A stretch of DNA of 64,000 nt from Winogradskyella aurantia (GTDB taxonomy: Bacteria; Bacteroidota; Bacteroidia; Flavobacteriales; Flavobacteriaceae): contig NZ_NGJN01000001.1 in assembly GCF_002266855.1 (NCBI RefSeq), positions 669,989 through 733,988 on the forward strand, given 5' to 3'. The notes under the pieces are model-generated. The model searched no databases. It was not told the DNA's origin and saw only the letters and a list, made by a program, of their open reading frames with translations. Positions 36,101-45,441 of this stretch are shown piece by piece (the stretch's first letter is position 1; every line of letters begins with the position of its first letter). A program made the position numbers and the translations under genes.

Positions 36101-39100
36101 CAGTAATTAATACCTTGGATTTGGTCTACTATCCATCGGAACGGGGACCTTACAATTTTGATCCATTAGCTACTTCTGACAATTTAAACCCCAATGAAAG
36201 CTGGGCAGGAATTTCAAGACAGATAACCTCAACCGATTTTGAACAAGCCAATGTGGAATATATAGAGTTTTGGTTACAAGACCCATTCTTGGATAATCCT
36301 TCCAATCCAGGAGGAAAGCTATTGGTCAACCTCGGTAACATTTCTGAAGATGTGCTCAGGGACGGTAAAAAACAATTTGAAAACGGATTACCAGAGGATG
36401 GGGATATAAGCGGATTAACACCTACGGATTTTGGTGGTGTTGTGCCTCAAAGCCAATCTTTAATTTACACCTTCGCAACCACAGGTGAGGAACGGGCTAA
36501 TCAAGATGTGGGTCTTGATGGTTATGATGACACAGAAGAACTGGCGGCATTTGGAACCCAATTTGGTGAAGATCCTGCCAAGGATAATTATACCTATTAT
36601 CTCAATACCGATGGTAATATTTTTGAGCGGTATAAAAGGTATAATGGTTTAGAGGGTAATACACCAGATATATTCACCGACACGAATAGAGGATCGACAA
36701 CACAGCCCGATGTTGAAGACATCAACCGTGATAATACCATGAATACTATTGATAGCTACTTTGAATATGAAATTGACATCGATCAAACAAGTTTAAATAT
36801 TAATAATCCTCAAATCAATGATATTAAAGTTGCTCAAGTCACACTCCCAAATGGAGATGAAAGGGATGTGACATGGTATCAATATAGAATACCGATAAAT
36901 GAAGAGACTAGAAGAATTGGTGGCATTACAGATATTAGATCAGTAAGGTTTGCGCGTTTAGTATTGAGAGACTTCACGGAAAGTACGGTTTTGCGCTTTG
37001 CTAGCTTGGATTTAGTGCGTAGTGATTGGAGACGTTATACCCTAGACCTTGATAATGACCCCAATAATAACAGTCCAGATGCAGATTTCAACGTGGCTAT
37101 TATAGGGGTTCAGGAAAATGATGGCAATTATGTGATTCCCCCTGGTGTAAGACGGGAAGAACTTAACAATAACAATAATATTATTAGACAAAATGAGCAA
37201 TCCCTCGTTCTTCAAGCTTGTGATTTAGAACCAACAGACTCAAGAGGTGTTTTTAAGAATATAAATTTAGACATGCGCCAGTATAAGCGCTTGAGAATGT
37301 TTTTGCATGCGGAGGGCCTAGATGGAGCACCATTAGATCCAGGAGAGTTGGTTGGTTTTATTAGAATGGGGAATGACTTCAATCAAAATTTTTATCAAAT
37401 AGAGGTTCCGTTATTACCAACAGATTTTGCGGACGGGAGTTTAGAGAGGCGTGTTTGGCCAGAACTCAATGAAATCGATATACCCTTGGAATTCTTACAA
37501 AAAATAAAAGCGTTAGGTATTTCCGCAGGTACTTTAGGTAATGATGTTCCGACATATTATAATGTAGTAGATGGTCAACTTAATGAAACGCCACTTGCAA
37601 CGGGTAACGTACCATTTAACGATATACTTAGTAGCCCAAAACAGCAAAGAGTTGCCATACAAGGCAATCCCAACTTTGGAAATATCCGTGTATTGATGGT
37701 TGGAGTCAAAAACTCTGGTAGTTCCATCAATAATCCAACTGCTTGCGGAGAGGTTTGGTTCAATGAATTACGGATGTCTGACTTAGACAACGAAGGAGGT
37801 TGGGCTGCTGTGGTTAGTGTGGATTCCAATATTGCGGATTTTGCAGATGTTAGTGCAACAGGCCGACGCAGTACTACAGGCTTTGGAGGTATAGAGCAAA
37901 ACCCAAACCAACGAAGTAGGGAAGATATACAGCAATACGATTTTGTGACCAATATTCAGTTGGGGCAGTTGCTTCCAAAAAAATGGGGTGTTCAGATTCC
38001 ATTTAATTATGCGCAAAGCGAGGAACTGGTAACACCTCAATTTGACCAGTTTTATAATGATTTAACATTGGAATCAAGATTGGATGCCGCAGAAAGTCAA
38101 GAAGAAGAGGAGCGTATACGACGACAGTCAGAAAGTTATACTAAACGGAAAAGTATAAATTTTATCGGCGTAAGAAAACAAAAGACGGGCGATTCAAAAA
38201 GAAGAGTTTATGATGTTGAGAATTTGACGTTTAATTATTCCTACAATCAGGTAGAGCATCGCGATTTTGAAATAGAAGGGGCCTTGGATCAAAATATTAG
38301 AGCGGGCGTCAATTACAACTACGCCTTTGAACCTGCTAAAATAGAACCGTTCAAAAAGAACGACTCCCTATTTACGGGTGACTATTGGAAAATACTGAAA
38401 GACTTTAATTTTAATCTACTTCCTTCTAGTTTTTCGGTGAATACAGACATTAATAGACAATTTAGTAAACAAAAATTTAGAGAAGTTGAACTGGGCGGAG
38501 CTAATATCGGTATTGAAGAACTGTTTAGGCGAAATTACACCTTCGATTTTCAATACGTAATAAATTACAACTTAACAGATGCCCTAAGTTTAAATTTTAC
38601 CGCTGCCAATACCAATATCGTAAGAAACTATTTTATAGATGATAGAATCAATGGTCGGCAAGACCCAGAGCTTGATGTTTGGGATGGCTTTTTTGATCTT
38701 GGAGATCCTAATTTCCAAACACAACAGCTACAGGTAAATTACGAACTCCCCCTTTATAAGATTCCAGCATTAGCATTTTTAAGAACTACATATGTTTATA
38801 ACGGTGCGTTTCAATGGCAGAAGGGGTCTGATTTAAATGAAAATTTGGTAACGGATTTGGGAACTTTTAATCTCGGTCATACCATCCAAAATTCCAACAC
38901 GCACAATATCAATACTACCCTGAATATGGAAACCTTTTACAGGTACATTGGGTTCGTAAAAAAGGGTAACCCAAGGATGAGGAGTAGAAGAACAACCACG
39001 ACGAATGCAAATAAAAAGGCATCTGCAGAAGGTGCTGCAGACGAAAACAAGGACCCTAACAAATTAAGTACAGGGAATAAAGCTTACAATACACTTGTAG

Positions 39101-40479
39101 ATATCGTCACCATGGTAAAACGTATTCAATTTAATTACACAGAAAACAATGGTACATTTCTACCGGGCTACTTACCAACCCCTGGCTTTATAGGGACATT
39201 AAGGCCTACGTTAGGTTATACTTTTGGAAGTCAAAGTGACATTAGGGATATTGTTGCTCGCAATGGCTGGCTTACTGTCTTTCCGGAGTTTAATCAACAG
39301 TATACCGAGGTTACTAATAAGACATTGGATTATTCCATGAATTTAGAACCCATGCGAGACCTAAAGATTGATCTTATAGGTAACCGGACCTTTGCCGAAA
39401 ACTTGAATCAAAATTTTAGAGGATTAGATAATAATGGTGACAATTTAAGTGATGAATACGAAGATCTAATTACTAATTCTTTTGGCAATTTCAATATATC
39501 TACAGCTTTAATTAGAACGGCATTCAGCAGGAGTGATGAAACTCAATCTGTCGCCTTTGACGATTTTAGATCAAACCGTTTAATAATTGCCAATAGGTTG
39601 GCAAGAGCGTTTTATGGCACCAACAACTTTGCCACAGATGCTGAGGGCTATCCACTTGGATTTGGGAAAAATAGCCAAAGGGTATTATTACCGGCATTCT
39701 TGGCAGCTTATCAAGGCAGTGATGCAGAGAGCATAAGCACTAGCGCATTTAGAGACGTGCCCATACCAAATTGGCAAATTAAGTATACGGGTTTAATGCG
39801 TATCCCCTGGTTCAAAAAAACCTTTAGGCGTTTTTCTGTGCAACACGGTTATCGGTCTAGGTATACAATCAACCAGTTTAGAAATAACCTAGATTTAGAT
39901 GAAGACCTTTTAAACACTGGCCAACCCTATGAGAACCAGCCAGACGAGGTTTTAGATCAGGCGGGTAATTTTAAGAATGCAACACTTTTTAGCAATATTA
40001 ATTTAGAAGAACAGTTTAGCCCGCTTATCCGTTTGGAATTTGAACTTAAAAATTCATTGAAAGTATTGGCAGAAGTTAAAACCGATAGACTTCTCTCCTT
40101 GAGTTTTGATAACAATTTATTAACCGAAATACAAGGCGAGGAATATACACTTGGCTTAGGCTATAGAGTTAAGGATTTACGGATTCGTTCTAAATTAGCC
40201 GGTGCAAAGCAAATTATTAAAAGTGATTTGAATATGCGTGCAGATATATCCGTGAGGGATAACAAAACCATTATTAGATATTTAGATATAGAAAATAATC
40301 AAGTTACTGCCGGCCAAACAATCTGGAATGCAAAGTTTACCGCAGATTATGCCTTTAGTAAAAACCTAACAGCTATTTTCTATTTCGACTATACCTTCTC
40401 AGATTTCGCAATATCAACCTCCTTTCCACAAACATCACTGCGTTCTGGTATTACCTTACGGTATAATTTTGGTAATTAA
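33178..40479 (+). CDS. sprA: Type IX secretion system outer-membrane translocon SprA
   Basis: 2433 residues, the size of SprA/Sov proteins, the 36-strand outer-membrane barrel through which T9SS cargo leaves. A signal sequence (hydrophobic part about 19-31, ending GGGAQ) is followed by repeated blocks rich in Asn/Asp and aromatic residues. The family-typical YIDDFEGTQGAIDLLSPLSW lies near residues 878-897. The C-terminus is a run of alternating strands ending RSGITLRYNFGN, as expected for a beta barrel. It implies that this organism secretes proteins with T9SS sorting domains and probably glides. It is coupled to ruvA by a one-base overlap and followed by gcvH with its own promoter. Confidence 0.96.
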   Translation: MRLNHTNYNHNKSHSFYCLIVLIMLCGLGGGAQENEGEAQDSTKTTFAFGKLQMPNPNSIVSKYTYDPILDRYIYTEKIGNFNVNFPLILTPEEFRKLVLEEKLKEYYKRMADAVAGQKDGTDEDQKNLLPEFYVNSGLFETIFGGNTINVIPQGSVEVDLGVLFSRQDNPAFSPRNRTNFTFDFDQRISLSLLGKVGTRLQVTANYDTESTFDFQNLVKLEYTPTEDDIVRKIEVGNVNMPLNSSLITGAQSLFGVKTELQFGKTRVTAVFSEQQSQSRSVVAQGGGTLEEFEFFARDYDENRHFFLAQYFEDNYDKALLQYPFIDNQGLQITRVEVWVTNRNNQTENIRNIVAFQDLGESDPTPDKVSLPFDDAGNLIPGFPANFFNVGPNAFPDNGNNDLDPTTIGSTSILNDNIRDITNVEAGISVTANEGFDYGKMEGARKLIEGQDYFLSTDLGYISLNQRLLNDEVLAVAYQFTVGGQVYQVGEFANDGVDATQVGEGNNGNQVINNQSLVLKMLKSAVTAVDQPIWNLMMKNIYDTGAFQLSQEDFRLNIFYTEASALNYITPVEGTSFPIYDNNTPNNPNDDSQIQETPLIRLFHLDRLNFNNDPQERGDGFFDFVPGRTVLVQNGKIIFTKTQPFGKYLFDVLDDENNPGDYDQDIYDNPNQEKYVYDLLYKSTKTQALEESQKDKFQIKGRFKSSGGDGGIPIGAFNVPRGSVRVTAGGRLLVEGIDYTVNYQLGRVEILDEALKASNTPINVSVENNAVFGQQTRRFTGINVEHQFNENFVLGATLLNLNERPITQKANFDTEPINNTIFGFNGNYSTEVPFLTRLANKLPNVDTDVPSNVSLRGEFAYLLPGAPKGTDFNGEATAYIDDFEGTQGAIDLLSPLSWFLSSRPSELPGVRGSSINGPESGYGRAFLNWYTIDPIFYSNQRPDGITDDDVSNLYTRRVFIEEIFPQVDIVQGQTSVINTLDLVYYPSERGPYNFDPLATSDNLNPNESWAGISRQITSTDFEQANVEYIEFWLQDPFLDNPSNPGGKLLVNLGNISEDVLRDGKKQFENGLPEDGDISGLTPTDFGGVVPQSQSLIYTFATTGEERANQDVGLDGYDDTEELAAFGTQFGEDPAKDNYTYYLNTDGNIFERYKRYNGLEGNTPDIFTDTNRGSTTQPDVEDINRDNTMNTIDSYFEYEIDIDQTSLNINNPQINDIKVAQVTLPNGDERDVTWYQYRIPINEETRRIGGITDIRSVRFARLVLRDFTESTVLRFASLDLVRSDWRRYTLDLDNDPNNNSPDADFNVAIIGVQENDGNYVIPPGVRREELNNNNNIIRQNEQSLVLQACDLEPTDSRGVFKNINLDMRQYKRLRMFLHAEGLDGAPLDPGELVGFIRMGNDFNQNFYQIEVPLLPTDFADGSLERRVWPELNEIDIPLEFLQKIKALGISAGTLGNDVPTYYNVVDGQLNETPLATGNVPFNDILSSPKQQRVAIQGNPNFGNIRVLMVGVKNSGSSINNPTACGEVWFNELRMSDLDNEGGWAAVVSVDSNIADFADVSATGRRSTTGFGGIEQNPNQRSREDIQQYDFVTNIQLGQLLPKKWGVQIPFNYAQSEELVTPQFDQFYNDLTLESRLDAAESQEEEERIRRQSESYTKRKSINFIGVRKQKTGDSKRRVYDVENLTFNYSYNQVEHRDFEIEGALDQNIRAGVNYNYAFEPAKIEPFKKNDSLFTGDYWKILKDFNFNLLPSSFSVNTDINRQFSKQKFREVELGGANIGIEELFRRNYTFDFQYVINYNLTDALSLNFTAANTNIVRNYFIDDRINGRQDPELDVWDGFFDLGDPNFQTQQLQVNYELPLYKIPALAFLRTTYVYNGAFQWQKGSDLNENLVTDLGTFNLGHTIQNSNTHNINTTLNMETFYRYIGFVKKGNPRMRSRRTTTTNANKKASAEGAADENKDPNKLSTGNKAYNTLVDIVTMVKRIQFNYTENNGTFLPGYLPTPGFIGTLRPTLGYTFGSQSDIRDIVARNGWLTVFPEFNQQYTEVTNKTLDYSMNLEPMRDLKIDLIGNRTFAENLNQNFRGLDNNGDNLSDEYEDLITNSFGNFNISTALIRTAFSRSDETQSVAFDDFRSNRLIIANRLARAFYGTNNFATDAEGYPLGFGKNSQRVLLPAFLAAYQGSDAESISTSAFRDVPIPNWQIKYTGLMRIPWFKKTFRRFSVQHGYRSRYTINQFRNNLDLDEDLLNTGQPYENQPDEVLDQAGNFKNATLFSNINLEEQFSPLIRLEFELKNSLKVLAEVKTDRLLSLSFDNNLLTEIQGEEYTLGLGYRVKDLRIRSKLAGAKQIIKSDLNMRADISVRDNKTIIRYLDIENNQVTAGQTIWNAKFTADYAFSKNLTAIFYFDYTFSDFAISTSFPQTSLRSGITLRYNFGN

Positions 40480-40481
40480 TT

Positions 40482-40512
40482 TTGAATTCGAGCAATTAAA
40501 AAATTACTTTTG
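40482..40512 (+). promoter_or_regulatory. Promoter of gcvH, Bacteroidota type
   Basis: TTG at 40482-40484, a 20-base spacer and TACTTTTG at 40505-40512. It lies entirely in the 60-base gap between sprA and gcvH. Confidence 0.75.
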
Positions 40513-40539
40513 CTTTGTTAATATTTTACAACTTAAAAG

Positions 40540-40920
40540 ATGAATATACCATCAGAATTAAAATACACCAAAGACCACGAATGGGTAAAAATTGAAGGTG
40601 ATGTAGCCATAGTTGGAATCACTGATTTTGCTCAGGGTGAATTAGGAGACATAGTGTATGTTGAGGTTGATACCTTAGATGAAACATTGCAAGTGGAAGA
40701 AGTTTTTGGAACAGTTGAAGCCGTGAAAACAGTTTCAGATTTATTTTTGCCCCTATCGGGTGAGATTATTGAATTCAATGAGAGTTTGGAGGATGAACCT
40801 GAAAAAGTAAACCAAGATCCTTATGGTGATGGATGGATGATTAAGCTGAAATTTAGTGATGAAGCTGAATTAGACAACTTACTCTCTGCCGAGGATTACA
40901 AAGCTCTCGTAAGTGCTTAA
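40540..40920 (+). CDS. gcvH: Glycine cleavage system H protein
   Basis: 126 residues, normal for GcvH. This lipoyl carrier shuttles the aminomethyl group between the P, T and L proteins of the glycine cleavage system. The lipoylated residue is K63 in [24 protein letters not shown] at the start and [13 protein letters not shown] near the end are family signatures. No other gcv genes are in the window. The last codons overlap the GTG start of the VanZ-like gene by 8 bases. Confidence 0.97.
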   Translation: MNIPSELKYTKDHEWVKIEGDVAIVGITDFAQGELGDIVYVEVDTLDETLQVEEVFGTVEAVKTVSDLFLPLSGEIIEFNESLEDEPEKVNQDPYGDGWMIKLKFSDEAELDNLLSAEDYKALVSA

Positions 40921-41311
40921 AAAACTACTACTGCTAGCGTCAATGATTTATACAGCGGCACTAGTATTGGTTACTTTAATTGATTTAGAAGATATCCCCA
41001 GTTTGGGTTCCTCTTTGGATGATAAGATATATCATTTATTGGCATACGTAGTACTTGCCTTTTTATGGATGTCTTATGCAAGGGCGTTTAAGTCTAAGGA
41101 AATCACTGCCATTATTTTCATTGCGCTTTTGTTATTTGGTGTATTTCTAGAGCTTGTTCAACATCAAATTAATGCTAATAGAACATATGATATTATAGAT
41201 TTACTCTCTAATTGTTTGGGCGTTGCTCTTGGCACATTTATTGCTAGAATATTAAATGTCTTTAAGTTAAATATCTTTAAAGCCTTGCTTTTTTTATTTT
41301 TTATTAATTAA
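40913..41311 (+). CDS. VanZ-like membrane protein
   Basis: 132 residues from a GTG start overlapping gcvH by 8 bases. Four hydrophobic helices are predicted (about 3-21, 40-58, 65-83, 100-118). The [18 protein letters not shown] block, with a charged residue and His next to helix 2, and the [30 protein letters not shown] stretch match the VanZ-like family. VanZ itself gives low-level teicoplanin resistance by an unknown mechanism; the flavobacterial members are uncharacterised. It is the second gene of the gcvH transcript. Confidence 0.85.
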   Translation: MLKKLLLLASMIYTAALVLVTLIDLEDIPSLGSSLDDKIYHLLAYVVLAFLWMSYARAFKSKEITAIIFIALLLFGVFLELVQHQINANRTYDIIDLLSNCLGVALGTFIARILNVFKLNIFKALLFLFFIN

Positions 41312-41340
41312 ATTAGCGCAGCTAGAAATAACACAAAATT

Positions 41341-42069
41341 ATGGAACCTAAAAAGAATCCGAAGTCCGATGTAAGCCGCAATAGCTCAATATATTTCGCA
41401 GTAGGTTTAGCATTAATGCTCGCAGTTACATATTTATCGATTAATTACAAAACATACGATAAAAGTGATATTGCATTAGATTCCCTTAACCTAGACGATG
41501 AGTTGGAGGAGGAAGTGCCAATAACAGAACAAATAATAACACCGCCACCGCCACCGCCACCACCACCAGCGGCGCCAGAAGTTATTGAAGTGGTTGAGGA
41601 TGAGGAAGAAGTGGAAGAAACGGTAATTGAGTCTACTGAAACTGAAATGGAGGCAGAAATTGTTGAAGTTGAGGATGTAGCAGTGGAAGAAGTGGAAGAG
41701 GATATCGAGGTGCCATTCTCAGTAATTGAAAATGTTCCTATCTTTCCGGGTTGTGAAAAGGAGAAAGGGAATGCCGCCAAAAAGAAATGTATGTCTGAGC
41801 AAGTCGCCAAATTTGTTAATAAAAAATTTAATGTAGACTTGGCGAGTGATCTAGGTTTACCTCCTGGGAAAAAGCGTATTTTTGTTTCGTTTAAAATAGA
41901 TAAAAACGGAAATATTACCGGGGTAGGAGCTAGAGGCCCTCATCCAGGTTTAGAAAAAGAGGCAAAAAGGGTTATTAGTCTTCTGCCTAAAATGAAACCA
42001 GGTAAGCAAAGGGGTAAGGCTGTAATTGTTCCTTATTCATTGCCAATTGTTTTCCAAGTACAAGATTAA
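41341..42069 (+). CDS. TonB-like energy transducer, acidic linker
   Basis: 242 residues. An N-terminal membrane anchor (about 15-35) is followed by a run of nine prolines (about 69-77) and a long strongly acidic Glu/Val linker (about 85-128), then a TonB C-terminal domain (about 130-242) with FKIDKNGNITGVGARGPHP and LLPKMKPGKQRGK. TonB proteins couple inner-membrane proton motive force to outer-membrane receptors. No exbB/exbD is nearby. The domain carries a cysteine pair, C138 and C150, that recurs in the next two genes. The proline tract is encoded by CCG/CCA triplet repeats. Confidence 0.88.
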   Translation: MEPKKNPKSDVSRNSSIYFAVGLALMLAVTYLSINYKTYDKSDIALDSLNLDDELEEEVPITEQIITPPPPPPPPPAAPEVIEVVEDEEEVEETVIESTETEMEAEIVEVEDVAVEEVEEDIEVPFSVIENVPIFPGCEKEKGNAAKKKCMSEQVAKFVNKKFNVDLASDLGLPPGKKRIFVSFKIDKNGNITGVGARGPHPGLEKEAKRVISLLPKMKPGKQRGKAVIVPYSLPIVFQVQD

Positions 42070-42094
42070 TAAACAAGGTAACTTTTAAATAATT

Positions 42095-42130
42095 AAAATC
42101 CCATTCAATATAAATTGGACGGGATTTTTG
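42095..42130 (+). terminator. Terminator after first tonB-like gene
   Basis: AAAATCCC and TTCAAT (42095-42109) pair with ATTGGA and GGGATTTTT (to 42129) around a 4-base loop with internal mismatches; the stem ends in a T tract. Confidence 0.8.
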
Positions 42131-42184
42131 CTTTGGTATGTTTCTTGTGTCCTTGTCATAATATTAACATTTTAAATAGATATT

Positions 42185-42982
42185 ATGAAAACGTCTAAAA
42201 AGAAATTAGGTAGTGCTGGTCAGAGCACTACCCAGGTAAAGAAAACACACAAGCATGATGTAAATTTACAAAAAAACTCAAGTCTCTATTTTCAAATAGG
42301 TTTGATACTTTGTTTGTTGGCGACTTATGGATTGTTTGAAATGCAATTTGAGAAAACTAAAATTATTCCAGAAACCAGCGAACCAGGGGATGTTGCTATA
42401 ATTGATATTGCGCCTATTTACAATGTGGAAAAAGCGTCTCAAAAAAAGGAAAAACAAAAAATTGAGCGCAGTACAAAATTGATAGATAAGTTAGTGGAGG
42501 TGGAGCATACCAAAACATTGATTGAATCCAATATCTTAACCCCAGATGAATCAGAATCAAATGTTCAACCGATAGACCCTAGCAGTCTTCCAGATGAAGA
42601 TAACCCAGACGAGTCTGACATAGTTGTTCCGGTTGTTGCCGTAGAGCTTGTACCTGTTTTTCCCGGTTGCGAAAAGTACGATACAAATGATCAGCGAAAA
42701 AAATGTCTATCAAAAGAAATAGGGAAATTGGTCAACAAAAAATTTAATCCCAATATAGGTTCTGAGTACGGAATTACTGGAAAACAAAAAATCCAGACAC
42801 AATTTACCATTGACAAGCATGGTAACGTTACGGATGTTAAGATAAGAGCTCCGCACCCAGCTCTAGAGGAAGAGGCATTGCGTGTTATCGGTAAAATTCC
42901 TAAAATGAAGCCAGGCTACCAACAAGATAAACCGGTTGGCGTAATATATAGTCTACCCATAACATTTTACGTTACCAATTGA
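42185..42982 (+). CDS. TonB-like energy transducer, second paralogue
   Basis: 265 residues. It has a longer, basic cytoplasmic lead (about 1-35), one membrane helix (about 37-54), a charged linker without a proline run, and a TonB C-terminal domain (about 150-265) closely resembling the previous gene: VFPGCEKY, LVNKKFNPN, FTIDKHGNVTDVKIRAPHP, IPKMKPGYQQDK. Cysteines C162 and C174 align with C138 and C150 of the neighbour. It is clearly a tandem duplicate that has diverged outside the C-terminal domain, and is flanked by hairpin terminators on both sides, so it may be transcribed on its own. Confidence 0.88.
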   Translation: MKTSKKKLGSAGQSTTQVKKTHKHDVNLQKNSSLYFQIGLILCLLATYGLFEMQFEKTKIIPETSEPGDVAIIDIAPIYNVEKASQKKEKQKIERSTKLIDKLVEVEHTKTLIESNILTPDESESNVQPIDPSSLPDEDNPDESDIVVPVVAVELVPVFPGCEKYDTNDQRKKCLSKEIGKLVNKKFNPNIGSEYGITGKQKIQTQFTIDKHGNVTDVKIRAPHPALEEEALRVIGKIPKMKPGYQQDKPVGVIYSLPITFYVTN

Positions 42983-43004
42983 TTCTGAATTAAAATAATT
43001 GAAT

Positions 43005-43035
43005 AAACCGTTATAACCCCAATAACGGTTTTTTC
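43005..43035 (+). terminator. Terminator after second tonB-like gene
   Basis: A perfect 10-base stem AAACCGTTAT (43005-43014) / ATAACGGTTT (43022-43031), 7-base loop, followed by T residues. Confidence 0.9.
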
Positions 43036-43089
43036 CTTTAGGTGTACTAAAAAAATAAGTATCTTTCCTCCATAAAATTTAAGAGGTAT

Positions 43090-45207
43090 ATGAAGCGAAG
43101 TTTGCTTTTATTGGCAATGTTATTTCCATTTTTCACCAATGCCCAAACCCTTTCTACCTATGAAAAACCGCCATTGTTCAGTGAATGTAAATCAGAAGTT
43201 TTTGAAAGCATAAAATCGTGTTTTAACTATACATTGAACACGTTCATTTTTGAAAATTTTAAAGTGCCTCAAATTGTAAATGACGAAACCTATAGTGGTA
43301 GTGTAGAGGTATTATTCGAAGTAGATAAAAAAGGAGAATTTAATATTTTATATGTTGACGCCGTTTACAATGAATTAAAAGAGGAAAGCAAACGCGTCTT
43401 TGGTTTACTACCTCAAATTGAGCCAGCAACCTACAATGGTAAACCTACATTTGTTCAATATAGTATAAGCATTGCTATTCCGTTAATTAAACGTTCAACA
43501 AAAACGGAGCTGTCAGGTGCAGGTGTTGGACGTACACCATCAGGAGAAAAGGATAGCCTTAATGCGGTTCTGTCTAAAGAATTTGATGAGGTGAATAAGG
43601 CTGTAAAAAAGTATGAAGGCTTAGAGTATTCAAGTGAACTAAATATTCCATTTACGCATTCATTCTATGCGCGTTTTGATGACGAGATGAATGCTATTGG
43701 CACAAATAGCCACACTGCGGCTAAACCTTTTGTGTATAGCGATGTCAAAAAATACTATGATATAAAAGCCGAAAAGGAAAGCCTTGCGCGCGATGTGGAG
43801 TCCTGGGTCGGAAAAAAAATATATAATGAGCATTTGGTCGCCGTGCAAGGTAAAGAATACTGGTTTACAATTGATCCCATTTTGGACCTTCAAGTAGGAC
43901 ATGATGCTGAAGCAGATTTTAACTCTACTTGGAATAATACAAGAGGTATTTTTATTCAAGCGGGTTTAGGAAAAAAACTGACGCTCTCTACATCTATTTA
44001 CGAAAGTCAGGGAAGATTCGCCGATTACTTTAACCGTTACGCGGAGAGCTTAAAAGCCTTTGGTCCTGATCCGGCTATTATTCCTGGAAGGGGTATAGCT
44101 AAACGTTTTAAGTCAGATTCTTACGATTACCCTGTTGCAGAAGCTTATTTGTCTTACACTCCCGCTAACTTCCTAAATATCCAGTTTGGGCACGGGAAGA
44201 ATTTTATTGGGGATGGCTATCGCTCCTTATTTCAAAGTGATGTTGCCAGTCCCTACCCATTTCTAAAGCTAAACACGAATTTTTGGAAGATAAAATATAC
44301 CAGTACATGGATGTGGTTGCGCGATGTAAGGCCTGAAGTGGTTGTAGATGATGCCTTTTTACCTAAATATATGGCGAACCATTACTTAAGCTGGAATGTT
44401 TCCAAAAGATTAAATATTGGTCTATTTGAGTCCGTTATGTGGGCAGACACCAATGGCCGCGGGTTTGATGTAAATTATTTGAATCCCATTATTTTCTTTA
44501 GAGCAATCGAATTTCAAACTGGTCAAGGTGCAGGTAACGCTATTTTGGGTTTAAGTTCTAAATACAAATGGAATAATAAGGTGAATCTGTATGGACAATT
44601 CATTCTAGATGAATTTTCTTCAAGTGATGTCACGGCTGGAAATAAAAGTTGGAAGAATAAATTTGGTTTTCAACTGGGAGGAAAATATTTTAACGCCTTT
44701 AAGGTAGACAATTTACTCCTGCAAGCCGAATATAATCAAGTACGGCCTTACACGTATTCCCATAACACTATTATTCTAAATTATGCGCATTTTAATCAGC
44801 CCATGGCGCACCTTTGGGGAGCTAATTTTAGAGAATTAGTACTTATTGGGCGCTACTATTATAAGCGTTGGTTTGCCGATGCCAAATTTATTTTTGGCCA
44901 GCGTGGATTCGACTTTAATACACCTGAAGATGATTTTGCCTATGGTGGTGATATTTATACTAGTGAGAATGACAGAATAGGCGATGTAGACATCACCATT
45001 GGCCAAGGAAACAAGACCAATAGCTTCATGACTGAGATACAAGCTGGATATATACTCAATCCTGAGACCAACCTTAAACTATTTACAAATATTATTTATC
45101 GAGATTTTAATCCTGAGGCTATAACACCATCTACGACAGCCTCCAATACGTTATGGTTTAGTATAGGTTTGCGAACCGATTTATTTAATTGGTACAACGA
45201 TTTTTAG
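43090..45207 (+). CDS. remB: Gliding motility outer-membrane protein RemB-like
   Basis: 705 residues. A signal peptide (cleavage after about residue 19, TNAQ) is followed by a 100-residue domain (about 25-135) that resembles the TonB C-terminal domains of the two genes upstream (LFSEC33, SC44, VDKKGEFNILYV, LLPQIEPATYNGKP). From about 190 the protein has the pattern of a Wzi-like outer-membrane barrel, with many aromatic alternating strands and an ending SIGLRTDLFNWYNDF. RemB is needed for full gliding spreading in Flavobacterium johnsoniae, where, as I recall, it also sits a few genes after sprA. That synteny supports the call. Confidence 0.88.
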   Translation: MKRSLLLLAMLFPFFTNAQTLSTYEKPPLFSECKSEVFESIKSCFNYTLNTFIFENFKVPQIVNDETYSGSVEVLFEVDKKGEFNILYVDAVYNELKEESKRVFGLLPQIEPATYNGKPTFVQYSISIAIPLIKRSTKTELSGAGVGRTPSGEKDSLNAVLSKEFDEVNKAVKKYEGLEYSSELNIPFTHSFYARFDDEMNAIGTNSHTAAKPFVYSDVKKYYDIKAEKESLARDVESWVGKKIYNEHLVAVQGKEYWFTIDPILDLQVGHDAEADFNSTWNNTRGIFIQAGLGKKLTLSTSIYESQGRFADYFNRYAESLKAFGPDPAIIPGRGIAKRFKSDSYDYPVAEAYLSYTPANFLNIQFGHGKNFIGDGYRSLFQSDVASPYPFLKLNTNFWKIKYTSTWMWLRDVRPEVVVDDAFLPKYMANHYLSWNVSKRLNIGLFESVMWADTNGRGFDVNYLNPIIFFRAIEFQTGQGAGNAILGLSSKYKWNNKVNLYGQFILDEFSSSDVTAGNKSWKNKFGFQLGGKYFNAFKVDNLLLQAEYNQVRPYTYSHNTIILNYAHFNQPMAHLWGANFRELVLIGRYYYKRWFADAKFIFGQRGFDFNTPEDDFAYGGDIYTSENDRIGDVDITIGQGNKTNSFMTEIQAGYILNPETNLKLFTNIIYRDFNPEAITPSTTASNTLWFSIGLRTDLFNWYNDF

Positions 45208-45378
45208 AATGCATAGCTCATTAGATGTTGTTGAGCAATAAGAATTAATGAAAAGGAAACAGAGACCAAATGGAGCGTTATTAAGACTTTGAATTAACCG
45301 GGCTTAACAGTTTTTTAATCTGTAACAATCATAATAGGACGTAAGGTTGTTAAGTTAAACTAAAACTCCAGGATTACG

Positions 45379-45409
45379 TTGGTGATAATTATTTTTCAAG
45401 TTATCTTTG
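45379..45409 (+). promoter_or_regulatory. Promoter of the cyoE-cox assembly cluster, Bacteroidota type
   Basis: TTG at 45379-45381, a 20-base spacer and TATCTTTG at 45402-45409. The start should fall near 45416, leaving about 26 bases before the TTG start codon of the heme synthase gene. Confidence 0.75.
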
Positions 45410-45441
45410 CACTCGCTAAGAATTGAGCAAAGAAAAACAAA

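Noticed and set aside
41445..41810. 121-codon minus-strand frame with a glycine run opposite the first tonB-like gene
   Set aside because: The Gly and Ser/Thr runs are only the complement of the proline tract and the Glu/Val linker.
45208..45378. Terminator after remB
   Set aside because: Only a weak 5-bp GCTCA/TGAGC pairing without a T tract was found, so no terminator is claimed.
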